The position numbers and the translations under genes were made by a program. Positions 1 to 8,834 of a stretch of DNA of 50,519 nucleotides are shown here, piece by piece; position 1 is the first letter of the stretch, and each line of letters starts with the position of its first letter. This stretch comes from an uncultured Verrucomicrobiales bacterium. GTDB taxonomy: Bacteria > Verrucomicrobiota > Verrucomicrobiia > Verrucomicrobiales > Akkermansiaceae. Under the pieces are notes generated by a model. The model made no database searches. It was not told the DNA's origin and saw only the letters and a program-made list of their open reading frames with translations. The DNA lies in contig CALFVL010000021.1 of the NCBI GenBank assembly GCA_937928425.1, positions 1-50,519 of the forward strand, read 5' to 3'.

Positions 1-2
1 AG

Positions 3-575
3 TTCTCAGTAAAGCACCTCATTGAACCATGGCTTGAGAAAACCCTCGAATTCTCGCTCCTCTACCACTCACACCCAGCTGGCCAAGGCGGACTAAACTT
101 CCTCGGGATCTCATACCAAGAAGTGAGTGAGCGCGGGCAGTGGATTTCCTCCACCTCCACTCGGAAACCCGCCAGTATTCTCCCCCCTGAACAGGCTCGA
201 TTTCTGGCCACCAAGATTCTCCCTGCCGCTAAGAATGAAATCCATAAGGCTCTCGGTCGACTCCTTAAAAAACATCAATACCATGGCCCCTTATGCATCG
301 ACTCTTTCCTCTATCAAGATGAGGGCCATCTCTCGTGGCAGCGAGTGAGTGAAATTAATGTCCGCTGGTCTATGGGCCGTCTCGCCCACCAACTCCGACT
401 TAAGCTCTCTCCCGACCGTAGCTTAACACTCACTACGGCCTTAAAAAAAGAACTCGCCACGATGGGGGCTTTGGAAAACACCATCCTACTCGGAGATCCT
501 ACTACCGCTCACCAGCGCGTTCCAATCGTCAATTTCTTGCCCTCTCATAAGACTCGTCCACTATTCATGGCGTGA
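3..575 (+). CDS. ATP-grasp-like protein, C-terminal part (5' end outside window)
   Basis: The frame is open from the left edge, so the GTG at 123 in the ORF track is internal and the gene starts before the window. The visible part is about 190 residues. Near its end it reads GPLCIDSFLY, then a hydrophobic step and EINVRWSMGR. An acidic residue followed by E-x-N-x-R is the usual metal/ATP-binding end of ATP-grasp ligases, and the G-x-x-x-D-x-F-x-Y strand before it fits that fold. This makes a carboxylate-amine or peptide ligase-like enzyme plausible. The substrate cannot be told, because the N-terminal and central domains are missing. The gene ends 63 bases before a small ORF that leads into a TatD-type hydrolase on the same strand. 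The family assignment is an inference from one motif region. Confidence 0.6.
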   Translation, partial: FSVKHLIEPWLEKTLEFSLLYHSHPAGQGGLNFLGISYQEVSERGQWISSTSTRKPASILPPEQARFLATKILPAAKNEIHKALGRLLKKHQYHGPLCIDSFLYQDEGHLSWQRVSEINVRWSMGRLAHQLRLKLSPDRSLTLTTALKKELATMGALENTILLGDPTTAHQRVPIVNFLPSHKTRPLFMA

Positions 576-638
576 GCGCACATTTTTTCACCCTTAGTAT
601 CTATCACGACTTTAAGATTCAGCCTAACACCTTTTCCC

Positions 639-923
639 ATGCCTACTAAAAAAGATATACAAGACCTCTACTTCATGGACGCTCGTTTCAAGCTTCTTGA
701 GATAGCCTCTTTCCTAGATCGTATAGATCGCCATGATGGCGAGGCGGATTTCCGTCACCCCGCCTTCCTTAAAGCGCTCGCGGCCATGCAGAGCCCACCT
801 GCGGGTACAAGCCGGACCCAAGCAGTCCATCTTTCCCTCTCCGATCACTCCACTGAGCCTGCCCACTCTGCAGGCGTCTCATTCGCATACGGCGCCCATC
901 AGACCCAGCCACTAGGCGCATAA
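639..923 (+). CDS. small hypothetical protein upstream of EboB-type hydrolase
   Basis: This is a 94-residue ORF with an ATG start. The N-terminal half is helical and charged (FKLLEIASFLDRIDR, then HDGEADFRHPAF). The C-terminal half is low in structure, rich in Ser, His and Ala. There is no signal peptide or membrane segment. It ends 23 bases before the TatD-like gene, so the two are probably co-transcribed. I do not know a named domain. The spacing, the strand and the conserved-looking first half argue that it is a real gene rather than chance. It may be a small partner of the downstream hydrolase, but that rests on position only. Confidence 0.6.
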   Translation: MPTKKDIQDLYFMDARFKLLEIASFLDRIDRHDGEADFRHPAFLKALAAMQSPPAGTSRTQAVHLSLSDHSTEPAHSAGVSFAYGAHQTQPLGA

Positions 924-946
924 GGCAAACTCCAATACTCTTCACC

Positions 947-1744
947 ATGCGTTATATCGAACCACATGCCCACATGGTCAGCCGGACCACTGCAGACTAT
1001 CAGGCCATAGCCCAAGTGGGCTGCGAGGCACTCTGCGAGCCAGCCTTCTGGGCAGGCTACGATCGCGCGTCTGCTCAAGGTTTTTATGATTACTACCGCC
1101 AACTCACCGAGTATGAACCAGCTCGCGCTGCAAAGTTCGGCATAAAGCACTTCTGCTGGCTCTGCATTAACCCTAAGGAGGCCGAAGACCCAGTCTTTGC
1201 CCGTGAGGTGATGTCTCTCATTCCCGACTTTATTAACCAGCCCACCGTCCTCGGAATAGGTGAAATCGGCCTCAATAAAAATACGCGAAACGAGCTCCTC
1301 ATCTTCGAGGAACAACTTGAGATTGCTAAAAAATATGACCAAGCGATTCTCATTCACACTCCCCATCTCGAAGATAAGCTCAAAGGAACCCGCTTAATTC
1401 TTGATAGCTTAAAAAATGCTCAGCTCGACCGTGAGCGCATCATCATCGACCATGTCGAAGAACACACCGTCTCTCTTGTCCTAGACGCTGGATACTGGGC
1501 AGGGATGACCCTATACCCTGAGTCTAAGTGCTCACCTGCCCGTGCCATCGACATTCTTGAGACCTATGGGATGGAGAACATTTGGATGAATTCTGCTTGT
1601 GATTGGGGGATTTCTGACCCTCTCGCCGTTATCAAAACCGCACTCGAAATGAAAAAAAGACATTATGGAGATGAAATCATAGAAAAAGTAATCTATCGTA
1701 ATCCCGAAAAATTCTTAAACCAATGTCCAAACTTCAATCTCTAG
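947..1744 (+). CDS. TatD-family metal-dependent hydrolase, EboB type
   Basis: This is a 265-residue TIM-barrel metal hydrolase of the TatD superfamily. Visible metal-site motifs are EPHAHM at the start (H-x-H), GIGEIGLNKNT in the middle (the E ligand), LIHTPH (His), DHVEEHT (His) and NSACDWG near the end (Asp). The blocks KHFCWLCINPKEAED and GMTLYPESKCSPARA match the divergent TatD-like branch found in ebo clusters, which have been linked to export of secondary-metabolite precursors, rather than the DNase-like TatD encoded at 44215. No other ebo gene (UbiA-type EboC, EboE) is visible here, so the symbol is withheld. The end overlaps the next ORF by 22 bases in another frame. Family call firm; cellular role inferred. 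Confidence 0.85.
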   Translation: MRYIEPHAHMVSRTTADYQAIAQVGCEALCEPAFWAGYDRASAQGFYDYYRQLTEYEPARAAKFGIKHFCWLCINPKEAEDPVFAREVMSLIPDFINQPTVLGIGEIGLNKNTRNELLIFEEQLEIAKKYDQAILIHTPHLEDKLKGTRLILDSLKNAQLDRERIIIDHVEEHTVSLVLDAGYWAGMTLYPESKCSPARAIDILETYGMENIWMNSACDWGISDPLAVIKTALEMKKRHYGDEIIEKVIYRNPEKFLNQCPNFNL

Positions 1745-2571
1745 TCCTTAGCACTCTTATCACAAGCTCTCCCCTCCTTGCTGAAACGGTTCTTATAACC
1801 GGATCTGGAACTATCACATCCAGCAACGGAGTTTTTCAAGACAATCAAATTCCAATAGATAATCCCATCAGTTTTAGAATCACCTATGATGACCAAGCCA
1901 CTGCGGGATTTAGTGCAGCCCCTTTAGGAATTCAAATCACCAACTATAGCCAAAATATCAACCTCAACGTAAGCATCACTTCTGGTCCCCTCACATGGAC
2001 CGGATCAGTTGACTCAGCCCCCATCACGGCTCCTTTCACCGTCGCTTCCGCGACCAGCACTACGGTGCCGTCAAACGAAGTTCTCAGTATCCGATTAGGG
2101 TCTGATGAGCTGGCTACTTTCCCTACCTTTCCTTTCCGATCCACCGGAGATCCTGCGACCTTAACTCTAAGTTTAAGCGGTCCTGCTCCTTCTTTCCTCG
2201 GAAGCGGCATCAGTGTCGACGCAGTTGACCTAGCTCTCGTGACTACCATCACAGGATCCATTGCCACGAGCACTGGAAATGACCTCCAGTTCCAAATCAC
2301 CCCCTCGTCGGCAAACATCCTCTTTGAAGCGGATGAAAATAGTGCTCTTGCTGCTGTGGTTCCTTTCATCGAGACCACAAGTGACCTCGCCTCGCTCACT
2401 TGGGAGAGTGATGCCAGTGTCGACTACCTCATCGAGTCCACAACGGATCTTTCAGTAAGCACCTGGACTCCTGTCCTGACCGTCCAAGGCACTGGCAGTT
2501 CTCTATCTCGCTCCTTCCCACTGAGTGAAGAACGGAACTTCTTCCGTATCGTCACTCAGGCACGGCCTTAG
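1723..2571 (+). CDS. secreted protein with verrucomicrobial-type C-terminal domain
   Basis: The protein has 282 residues. It begins with a Sec signal peptide (MSKLQSLVLSTLITSSPLLA, cut near AE). The body is rich in Ser, Thr, Ala and Gly with alternating hydrophobic residues, which looks like beta structure. The last 55 residues follow the pattern LTWESDASVDYLIESTTDL...WTPV...ERNFFRIV, a small beta domain often seen at the end of secreted proteins in Verrucomicrobiota and relatives. The start lies inside the last 22 bases of the upstream hydrolase gene; no later ATG keeps the signal peptide. No enzymatic motif is recognisable. It is probably extracellular or periplasmic with unknown function. 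Confidence 0.75.
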   Translation: MSKLQSLVLSTLITSSPLLAETVLITGSGTITSSNGVFQDNQIPIDNPISFRITYDDQATAGFSAAPLGIQITNYSQNINLNVSITSGPLTWTGSVDSAPITAPFTVASATSTTVPSNEVLSIRLGSDELATFPTFPFRSTGDPATLTLSLSGPAPSFLGSGISVDAVDLALVTTITGSIATSTGNDLQFQITPSSANILFEADENSALAAVVPFIETTSDLASLTWESDASVDYLIESTTDLSVSTWTPVLTVQGTGSSLSRSFPLSEERNFFRIVTQARP

Positions 2572-2649
2572 CTCATTAGGAGTGAAAACCAGCTCCTAGA
2601 AAACACCTCAAAAGTAGAGGTTTAATTGCCTCCACCTTTCCCATACCTT

Positions 2650-2677
2650 CTTGTCAGAAAGGACAAGTGGGTATTTT
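2650..2677 (+). terminator. hairpin with short T-rich tail, possible terminator
   Basis: CTTGTC pairs with GACAAG over a 6-base loop, and TATTTTT follows a few bases later. It lies between the secreted-protein gene and the amidase gene. The stem is short, so it could be a weak terminator or chance. Confidence 0.3.
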
Positions 2678-2788
2678 TACACTCTTAACTGAATGGCGAA
2701 GCTCTTTGATAGATCCTCATTTTTTCACCTTGCAAGTCCTCAGCTCCTTCATAAATTGTTAATTCTTGCCACTGCTTGGAACCGTTTT

Positions 2789-3802
2789 ATGAGACTCCCC
2801 TCCTCACTTCATTTCTTGATTCTCTCCTTCTTCCTGTTTCTCCCCGTGGGAGCTCAACAAGTAGAGTGGAAGATGAAGGAATACCGGGGGAATAAATACG
2901 TTCCCCTGAGCCAAGTGAAGGAGTTTTATAATCTCACAAGTATGACTCAATCCGGCCGGGAGATCATTTTGAAAAACAGCCAACTTACCTTGAAATTTCA
3001 AGCCGGTGGGCAAGAGGTCTTCATGAATGATGTGAAGTTCATTTTCAGCAATGCGATCGTGGCGCTTGGAACATATCACATGTCTGTGACTGACCTTCTT
3101 AAGGTTATCGATCCGGTATTGCGTCCCACTAAGATTGCCGGAGCCAAGGCCTTCGATACCGTAGTGATAGACCCTGGGCACGGTGGTAAAGATGCTGGGG
3201 CGATTAATTCCTTGGGCACTGAAGCGGCCTATAATCTAAAAGTCAGCCTCCTCCTCAGAGAAGAGTTGGTGAAGCGCGGCTTCAAAGTTGTCATGACTCG
3301 CAGCTCTGACGTCTTTCTTACCCTGCAAGAACGGGTGAAACTCGCCAATAAATACCGGAATGCCATCTTCGTAAGCATTCATTTTAATTCGGCTGGTTCG
3401 AGGAGAGCACGTGGGATTGAAACCTTCACGCTCTCCCCTGAAGGAGTCGCTCACTACGGACGCTCTCTCAAAGAGTCAGATTTTCTAAAGAAACCTGGTA
3501 ACAAGCAGGACTCGGCTAATATCGCTCTCGCCACGGCCATCCACTGGACCAGTCTGAAACGACTTAATAGCTCCTCGTTGAAACTGACAGTTCACGATCG
3601 TGGGATCCGTAGAGCCCGTTTTAGTGTCCTCACCGGCGTTCAACATCCAGCCATCTTGATTGAAGGTGGTTTTTTAAGTCACCCTAAGGAAAAGTATCTT
3701 ATCAACACTTCCACCTATCAGAGAACCTTAGCCAAGGCGGTGGGAGACGGCATTTTCCTCTATCGGCAAGCAACACTAGGAAAAAACCCTAAAAAGAAGT
3801 AG
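2789..3802 (+). CDS. N-acetylmuramoyl-L-alanine amidase (Amidase_3)
   Basis: This is a zinc amidase that cleaves the lactyl-amide bond of peptidoglycan. I start it at the ATG at 2789 because MRLPSSLHFLILSFFLFLPVGA is then a clean signal peptide; the ORF-track start at 2693 would add 32 residues that do not look like an export signal. The mature N-terminus (VEWKMKEYRGNKYVPLSQV) resembles the copper-amine-oxidase-N/AMIN-type beta domain used for wall binding. The catalytic domain shows VVIDPGHGGKDAGA (His ligand), a Glu in TEAAYNL, VSIHFNSAG (His ligand) and ILIEGGFLSH (catalytic Glu). It is 337 residues and ends with a basic tail. It probably acts in the periplasm in cell separation or wall turnover and appears to stand alone. 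Confidence 0.9.
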   Translation: MRLPSSLHFLILSFFLFLPVGAQQVEWKMKEYRGNKYVPLSQVKEFYNLTSMTQSGREIILKNSQLTLKFQAGGQEVFMNDVKFIFSNAIVALGTYHMSVTDLLKVIDPVLRPTKIAGAKAFDTVVIDPGHGGKDAGAINSLGTEAAYNLKVSLLLREELVKRGFKVVMTRSSDVFLTLQERVKLANKYRNAIFVSIHFNSAGSRRARGIETFTLSPEGVAHYGRSLKESDFLKKPGNKQDSANIALATAIHWTSLKRLNSSSLKLTVHDRGIRRARFSVLTGVQHPAILIEGGFLSHPKEKYLINTSTYQRTLAKAVGDGIFLYRQATLGKNPKKK

Positions 3803-3891
3803 GGCCCCTCTTTACCAAGCCCATAGAGGTGCCGATTTAGAAGGTATCCTTGCCAGAGTAGCGAAGATCAGTTCAACTTGCGCCACAGACT

Positions 3892-4935
3892 ATGAAATTT
3901 GGAATCATTGGAGCCGGGATGATCGGCCACTTCCACGCCAAAGCAATCACCGCTATGACTGGCGGCTCTCTCCACTCCGTTTTTGATCTCCGCCAGGAAG
4001 CTGCCGATAAACTGGCAGGAGAATATGGAGGAAGAGCCTATTCAGATTTAAATGAATTTCTTGCTGATGAAGAGCTGGAAATCGTCACGGTGGGAACTCC
4101 AAGCGGTGCACACTTGGACCCCACCCTAGCAGCTCTGAATGCCGGCAAGCATGCCATCGTCGAAAAGCCACTGGAGATCACCACTGAGCGCATCGATCAG
4201 CTCATGAACGCTGCGCAAAAACAGGGGAAAACCCTCGCTGCAGTACTAAACCGCCGTTTCCACCCCGGGATGGATGCTTTCAAGAAAGCTGCTGATGAAG
4301 GCCGCTTCGGAACTCTCGCTTCGGCTTCGGCTTACATTAAGTGGTACCGTGACCAAGCTTACTATGACTCTGCCGGATGGCGTGGCACTTGGGCGCTTGA
4401 TGGAGGTGGTGCCCTAATGAACCAGTCCATTCATACCGTAGATGCTCTCCTGTATCTCGCTGGCCCCGTGAAAAGTGTCCAAGCAAACACTGCACTCCTC
4501 GCACATGAACGCATCGAGGTGGAAGATCACTGTGTCGCGATTATTGAGTTTAAAAATGGTGCCCGTGGTATCATCGAAGCTTCCACCTGCACTTGGTCGA
4601 GGGATGGCCACCCTGCACGAGTTCAACTCTGTGGAACAGACGGCTCAGTCTTCCTAGCCGATGAGGCCTTTGAGATCTGGGACTTCCGTGAAGAAAGGCC
4701 TGAAGATGCCCAGATCCAATCTACCCTCATGAAGGGACAAGAGGCCGGCTTAGGCGCGAATGATCCCACTGCAATTAATTCCTACCAGCACCAACGGAAC
4801 TTTGAGGAAGTCGTGAGTGCAATCGCAGAAAAGCGTGCTCCCTCCACCTGTGCTGCGGAAGCCCGTAAGTCCGTCGAAGTCATCACCGCGATCTACCAAA
4901 GCGCCCAGAATGACGGCGAAAAGGTTTTCCTTTAA
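3892..4935 (+). CDS. Gfo/Idh/MocA family NAD(P)-dependent oxidoreductase
   Basis: The protein has 347 residues. It has an N-terminal Rossmann fold with GIIGAGMIGHFHA, then VTVGTPSGAH and the family motif VEKPLE with its catalytic-site Lys. A C-terminal beta-sheet domain follows, with GGGALMNQSIHTVDALLYL, where the His-x-x-Asp pair is typical of the active site. These enzymes oxidise or reduce sugars, inositols and similar polyols with NAD(P). The substrate cannot be predicted from sequence. No sugar transporter or other catabolic gene is adjacent, so the gene looks like a single-gene unit facing the convergent gene at 5064. Confidence 0.9.
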   Translation: MKFGIIGAGMIGHFHAKAITAMTGGSLHSVFDLRQEAADKLAGEYGGRAYSDLNEFLADEELEIVTVGTPSGAHLDPTLAALNAGKHAIVEKPLEITTERIDQLMNAAQKQGKTLAAVLNRRFHPGMDAFKKAADEGRFGTLASASAYIKWYRDQAYYDSAGWRGTWALDGGGALMNQSIHTVDALLYLAGPVKSVQANTALLAHERIEVEDHCVAIIEFKNGARGIIEASTCTWSRDGHPARVQLCGTDGSVFLADEAFEIWDFREERPEDAQIQSTLMKGQEAGLGANDPTAINSYQHQRNFEEVVSAIAEKRAPSTCAAEARKSVEVITAIYQSAQNDGEKVFL

Positions 4936-5063
4936 AGTTAAATCGCGATTCTTTGGCGGGCTAAATGGCCAGTTAAATCTCAAGCGGGCCTTGGGAGAAG
5001 CGGCGTTTTAGGACCATAAGAATGGTCTTAAGTCGCTCTATGAGTGCTCCCACGGAAATGAGA

Positions 5064-5939
5064 TTACTGAATTTCCATCCCACTCTTGGCAAAGACCCAG
5101 CGCTCGATTTTGCCACTTTTGATTAGCGCTTTTGCTTTGACCGAGCGCACTCCGAAGATGGTGGATGCTTCATAAGCGGCTTGTCCTATTTGGTATTCTG
5201 TCCCATCGATCGTCTCTTTCCCCTCCACCGACCAGTCTCCAACTTGATCAAAAGTAAATTCCTTAAGGGCGTTCGCCTGAATGCTCTTTTTCATAAGAGC
5301 CACAATTTCATCGTCACTTAAATCTCCATTTACGGCGACTTCTGGCTCAGGAGTCGTTTTCGTCTCTACCATCGCCTTCTTCTCCTCGGTGACGGCTGCT
5401 TGAGGAGCTGTTTGAGGAGTTGGAGTCTGGGTTTTCTCAGTTTTGGCCACGACTTTAGCCTCTTCCTTAAGCATGTTCTGTCCTTTTTTCTCAGGAAGTT
5501 CTGTAGCCTTCGCTACTACGCTCTCTTTTTCCCCCTTGGGAGATTCTTTGTCATAAATCTTTTTTGCAAACTGCTTAAAGACGTCGGTGTCAGCTGGCTT
5601 TATGAGGCCTTTTCCATTTGAGTCACGCTTTTCCACCATAAGACCGGAACTATCACGGCTAAGTAGAGTCACTTGATCACCTTTTTTCAAGATCACTTCA
5701 CCTTCCCCGCTCAGGGTCGGTATCTTCGTCGTTTTTACGATTTTTAAAGTCTTAGGGAAATCACTGTCATCAAAATCAGCGAGGTTAATCTTATATTGAG
5801 CTCCTTTATATTCAGCAATCCCCATGAAATCACGACCGACCTCCTGTTCCTTTACCATCATAGGGCCGAGGATGGGCCCGAGGATATAACCCAAGAAATA
5901 GAGGGCGAAAACAATGATAACGAATTTGAGATATTTCAT
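5064..5939 (-). CDS. membrane-anchored protein with SH3-like and charged linker regions
   Basis: This is a 291-residue protein of unknown function. Residues 5-27 form one hydrophobic segment (FVIIVFALYFLGYILGPILG), an uncleaved anchor or signal. After it come a small beta-rich part (EVILKKGDQVTLLSRDSSGLMVEKRDS) that resembles a bacterial SH3 module, a long Lys/Glu/Thr/Pro-rich linker, and a conserved-looking C-terminal domain ending in IKSGKIERWVFAKSGMEIQ. It is probably tethered to the inner membrane facing the periplasm. It is divergent from polA, with about 100 bases between the starts, and convergent with the oxidoreductase gene. The SH3 reading is an inference. Confidence 0.7.
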   Translation of the reverse strand: MKYLKFVIIVFALYFLGYILGPILGPMMVKEQEVGRDFMGIAEYKGAQYKINLADFDDSDFPKTLKIVKTTKIPTLSGEGEVILKKGDQVTLLSRDSSGLMVEKRDSNGKGLIKPADTDVFKQFAKKIYDKESPKGEKESVVAKATELPEKKGQNMLKEEAKVVAKTEKTQTPTPQTAPQAAVTEEKKAMVETKTTPEPEVAVNGDLSDDEIVALMKKSIQANALKEFTFDQVGDWSVEGKETIDGTEYQIGQAAYEASTIFGVRSVKAKALIKSGKIERWVFAKSGMEIQ

Positions 5940-6041
5940 AGACGATCGAAGGTAATTCGAAGCGTAGGGAAGAGAGTTCGATTTGTCACGCCGTCAAAGT
6001 CAAGATTTGACCTTTTCTCGGTATGGTCAGAGTCTGCCGCC

Positions 6042-8810
6042 ATGGCAAATAAGCGATTGTTCCTTCTGGATGGCATGGCCCTCATTTATCGGGCTCACTT
6101 TGCCTTCATTCGTAACCCGATTACAAATTCTCAGGGAGTGAACACTTCTGCGGTTTTCGGTTTTACGAACACCCTTCTCACCATCATCGAGAAAGAGAAG
6201 CCAACTCATCTCGCAGTCGCCTTCGACACCTCCGCACCCACCTCGCGCCACCTGACTTATCCCGAATACAAGGCGCAACGTGATGCCATGCCCGAGGAGC
6301 TTGCAGCTGCAATTCCTGAGGTTAAAAAACTCTGCAAGGCCATGAACATCCCCTTGATCGCGATGGATGGCTTCGAGGCTGATGACATCATCGGCACCCT
6401 AGCTCATCGAGCTGAAGAACGAGGTGACATTGACACCTTCATGGTCACGCCAGATAAAGACTTCGCACAGCTCGTAGCCCCACGGACCTCGATGTGGAAA
6501 CCCGGTCGCCAAGGTAATGAACATGAAGTCTTAGACCTCTCTACGATTCTTAAAAAATGGGAAATCAAGGAGGCCCGACAAGTGATCGATATTCTCGGAC
6601 TTTGGGGTGATGCCTCTGATAACATCCCTGGAGTGCCCGGGATCGGGGAAAAAACAGCAAAAAAATTGGTCAACCTCTACGACTCTGTCGAAGGGCTCAT
6701 CGCTCACTCAGACGAGCTGAAAGGCAAACAGAAAGAGAATGTCATTAAGTTCTCTGAACAGGCCCTCCTCTCGAAAGAGCTCGCGACGATCATTCTAGAC
6801 GTCCCAGTGAAAGAATCACTCGACGATTTTATCCGTCAAGAACCTGATGAGGACTGCTTGCGAGGTCTCTTCGAACTTTGGGAATTCCGAACTCTCACTA
6901 AACGAGTTTTTGGAAAGGCCGAAAGCATGGGAGAAAGCTCCCCGGAACCCATCTTCGAGAGTCTTAAGACGATCCAAGACAGTGCGCATCATTATCACCT
7001 CATCACAAGCGATGAGCAGCTCCTTAATCTGACTGAGGGACTTTTAAATGCCGATCAGTTCTGCTTCGATGTCGAAACAAATTCTTTGGACCGCTTTCAG
7101 GCTAAGCTCTTAGGCATCGCCTTCTGTGCCAAGGCCGGTGAAGCCTCATACCTACCTATCACGGACTGGGATAAGCAGGCTGAAATCCTCCGCCCACTTT
7201 TCCAAAACGACACGCTTAAGGTAGGGCATAATCTTAAATTCGACCTCGCGATTTTACACTCCCATGGTCTAGAGGTGAGCGGTCCTTTTTTTGATACGAT
7301 GTTAGCACATACGCTTATCGCTCCTGATCAAAAGCACAGCATGGATTCACTCGCGGAGAATCTCCTCGCATACTCCCCTATCAAATTCGCAGACCTCTTT
7401 TCAGCTGAACAGGCGGAGGATGATGACTTATTCACGGCGGCAGCCAAAAAGAAGGCCTCGAAGGGGGAACTTGATCCCTCTCAAATCCCTCTTGAAACCT
7501 TCGCCAATTATGCGGCAGAAGATGCTGACATCACGCTACAGCTTTACCAAAAATTACTCCCACAGCTTGCTGAGATGGGAGTGGTAGCTGTGATGAATGA
7601 GATCGAATCCCCTCTTCTTCCGGCGCTTGTCGCGATGGAGGCCGAAGGGATTTCAATGGATCAAGACGTCCTCGATGAAGTCGGAAGAAAATTGGGCCAA
7701 AGCATCGAAAGCCTGAGTCAAAAAATCGAAGAGGCAGCGGGAAAACCTTTTAATCTCAACTCACCGAAACAACTCGGCGAAATTCTCTTCGGAGAAATGA
7801 AACTCGTTGAAAAACCTAAGAAAACTAAGACAGGACAATTTAAGACCGATGAGCAAACGCTTTCTAGTCTCGCCACAAAACACCCTATCGTAGCTCATAT
7901 TCTGAGCTATCGAGAAGCCAGTAAACTAAAGTCCACTTACGTTGATGCACTTCCCAACCACCGAGCAGAACACAGCGGGCGCATCCACACCCACCTTCAC
8001 CAGCTCGTGACCTCCACTGGCCGCCTCGCCTCGAGTGATCCTAACCTCCAGAACATCCCAATCCGCTCCGAGATGGGCCGTGAACTACGTAGAGCATTCG
8101 TTCCCCGCAGTCCTAAATTCACCCTCATGGCCGCCGATTACTCCCAAGTCGAACTCCGAGTGATGGCTGCTCTTTCAGGTGACCCAAGTATGATTCAGGC
8201 CTTCCAAGAAGATTCAGATGTCCACCGTGCGACTGCCGCACGGGTCTACCACGTCGCTGATGAAGAAGTCCTACCAGAGATGCGCCGAACTGCTAAAATG
8301 GTCAACTTTGGCATCATCTACGGAATCTCTGCCTTTGGCCTCTCTCAGCGCCTTAGTATCCCCCGGGCCGAAGCTTCCGAGATGATCAAGACCTACTTCG
8401 AGCAATATCCCGCGATCGAAAAGTTCATGGAAGAAACGGTCGAAAGGGTCCGTGAAAATGGCTATGCAGAGACGATTAGTGGCCGCCGCCGTTATTTCAG
8501 CGAGATTAACTCGAGTAACGCGATGGTCCGGGCAAATGCGGAACGGGCCGCGATCAATAGCCCCATCCAAGGCAGCTCTGCGGATATGATTAAAATCGCG
8601 ATGATCCGGATTCATCAGCTGATGCAAGGACGTAAATCTAAGATGATTCTCCAAGTTCACGATGAACTCCTTTTCGACCTTCACGAAGACGAGCGGGACG
8701 AACTACCCCCTCTCATAAAATCTGCCATGGAATCTGCGATCACTCTGCCAAATCAAGTGCCCGTTAAAATCGAGGTCGGATTCGGTGACAACTGGTTGCA
8801 AGCTCACTAA
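6042..8810 (+). CDS. polA: DNA polymerase I
   Basis: This is a 922-residue DNA polymerase I for Okazaki-fragment processing and repair synthesis. The ORF track starts at 5796, but that extension runs back through the divergent gene; the ATG at 6042 (MANKRLFLLDGMALIYRAHF) is the family start and gives the usual length. Three domains are present. The 5' nuclease has DGFEADD, TPDKDF and SDNIPGVPGIGEKTA. The 3'-5' exonuclease starts near residue 340 and keeps FDVETNS, VGHNLKFDLA and YAAEDADIT, so proofreading looks intact. The polymerase domain has motif A DYSQVELR near residue 699, motif B RRTAKMVNFGIIYG and motif C QVHDELLF. It is probably transcribed alone or with the downstream cyclophilins, 24 bases away. 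Confidence 0.98.
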   Translation: MANKRLFLLDGMALIYRAHFAFIRNPITNSQGVNTSAVFGFTNTLLTIIEKEKPTHLAVAFDTSAPTSRHLTYPEYKAQRDAMPEELAAAIPEVKKLCKAMNIPLIAMDGFEADDIIGTLAHRAEERGDIDTFMVTPDKDFAQLVAPRTSMWKPGRQGNEHEVLDLSTILKKWEIKEARQVIDILGLWGDASDNIPGVPGIGEKTAKKLVNLYDSVEGLIAHSDELKGKQKENVIKFSEQALLSKELATIILDVPVKESLDDFIRQEPDEDCLRGLFELWEFRTLTKRVFGKAESMGESSPEPIFESLKTIQDSAHHYHLITSDEQLLNLTEGLLNADQFCFDVETNSLDRFQAKLLGIAFCAKAGEASYLPITDWDKQAEILRPLFQNDTLKVGHNLKFDLAILHSHGLEVSGPFFDTMLAHTLIAPDQKHSMDSLAENLLAYSPIKFADLFSAEQAEDDDLFTAAAKKKASKGELDPSQIPLETFANYAAEDADITLQLYQKLLPQLAEMGVVAVMNEIESPLLPALVAMEAEGISMDQDVLDEVGRKLGQSIESLSQKIEEAAGKPFNLNSPKQLGEILFGEMKLVEKPKKTKTGQFKTDEQTLSSLATKHPIVAHILSYREASKLKSTYVDALPNHRAEHSGRIHTHLHQLVTSTGRLASSDPNLQNIPIRSEMGRELRRAFVPRSPKFTLMAADYSQVELRVMAALSGDPSMIQAFQEDSDVHRATAARVYHVADEEVLPEMRRTAKMVNFGIIYGISAFGLSQRLSIPRAEASEMIKTYFEQYPAIEKFMEETVERVRENGYAETISGRRRYFSEINSSNAMVRANAERAAINSPIQGSSADMIKIAMIRIHQLMQGRKSKMILQVHDELLFDLHEDERDELPPLIKSAMESAITLPNQVPVKIEVGFGDNWLQAH

Positions 8811-8834
8811 GATTCCCTACACTCTTGCAAAGAA

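Noticed and set aside
899-1366. 155-aa minus-strand ORF opposite the EboB-type gene
   Set aside because: It is a mirror-frame shadow of a gene with clear metal-site motifs.
1944-2399. 151-aa minus-strand ORF
   Set aside because: Shadow of the secreted-protein gene; no motif and atypical composition.
5796-6041. N-terminal extension of polA in the ORF track
   Set aside because: It runs through the start of the divergent gene on the minus strand and has no family similarity; ATG 6042 gives the normal length.
8271-8684. 137-aa minus-strand ORF inside polA
   Set aside because: Shadow of the polymerase domain with motifs A to C on the other strand.
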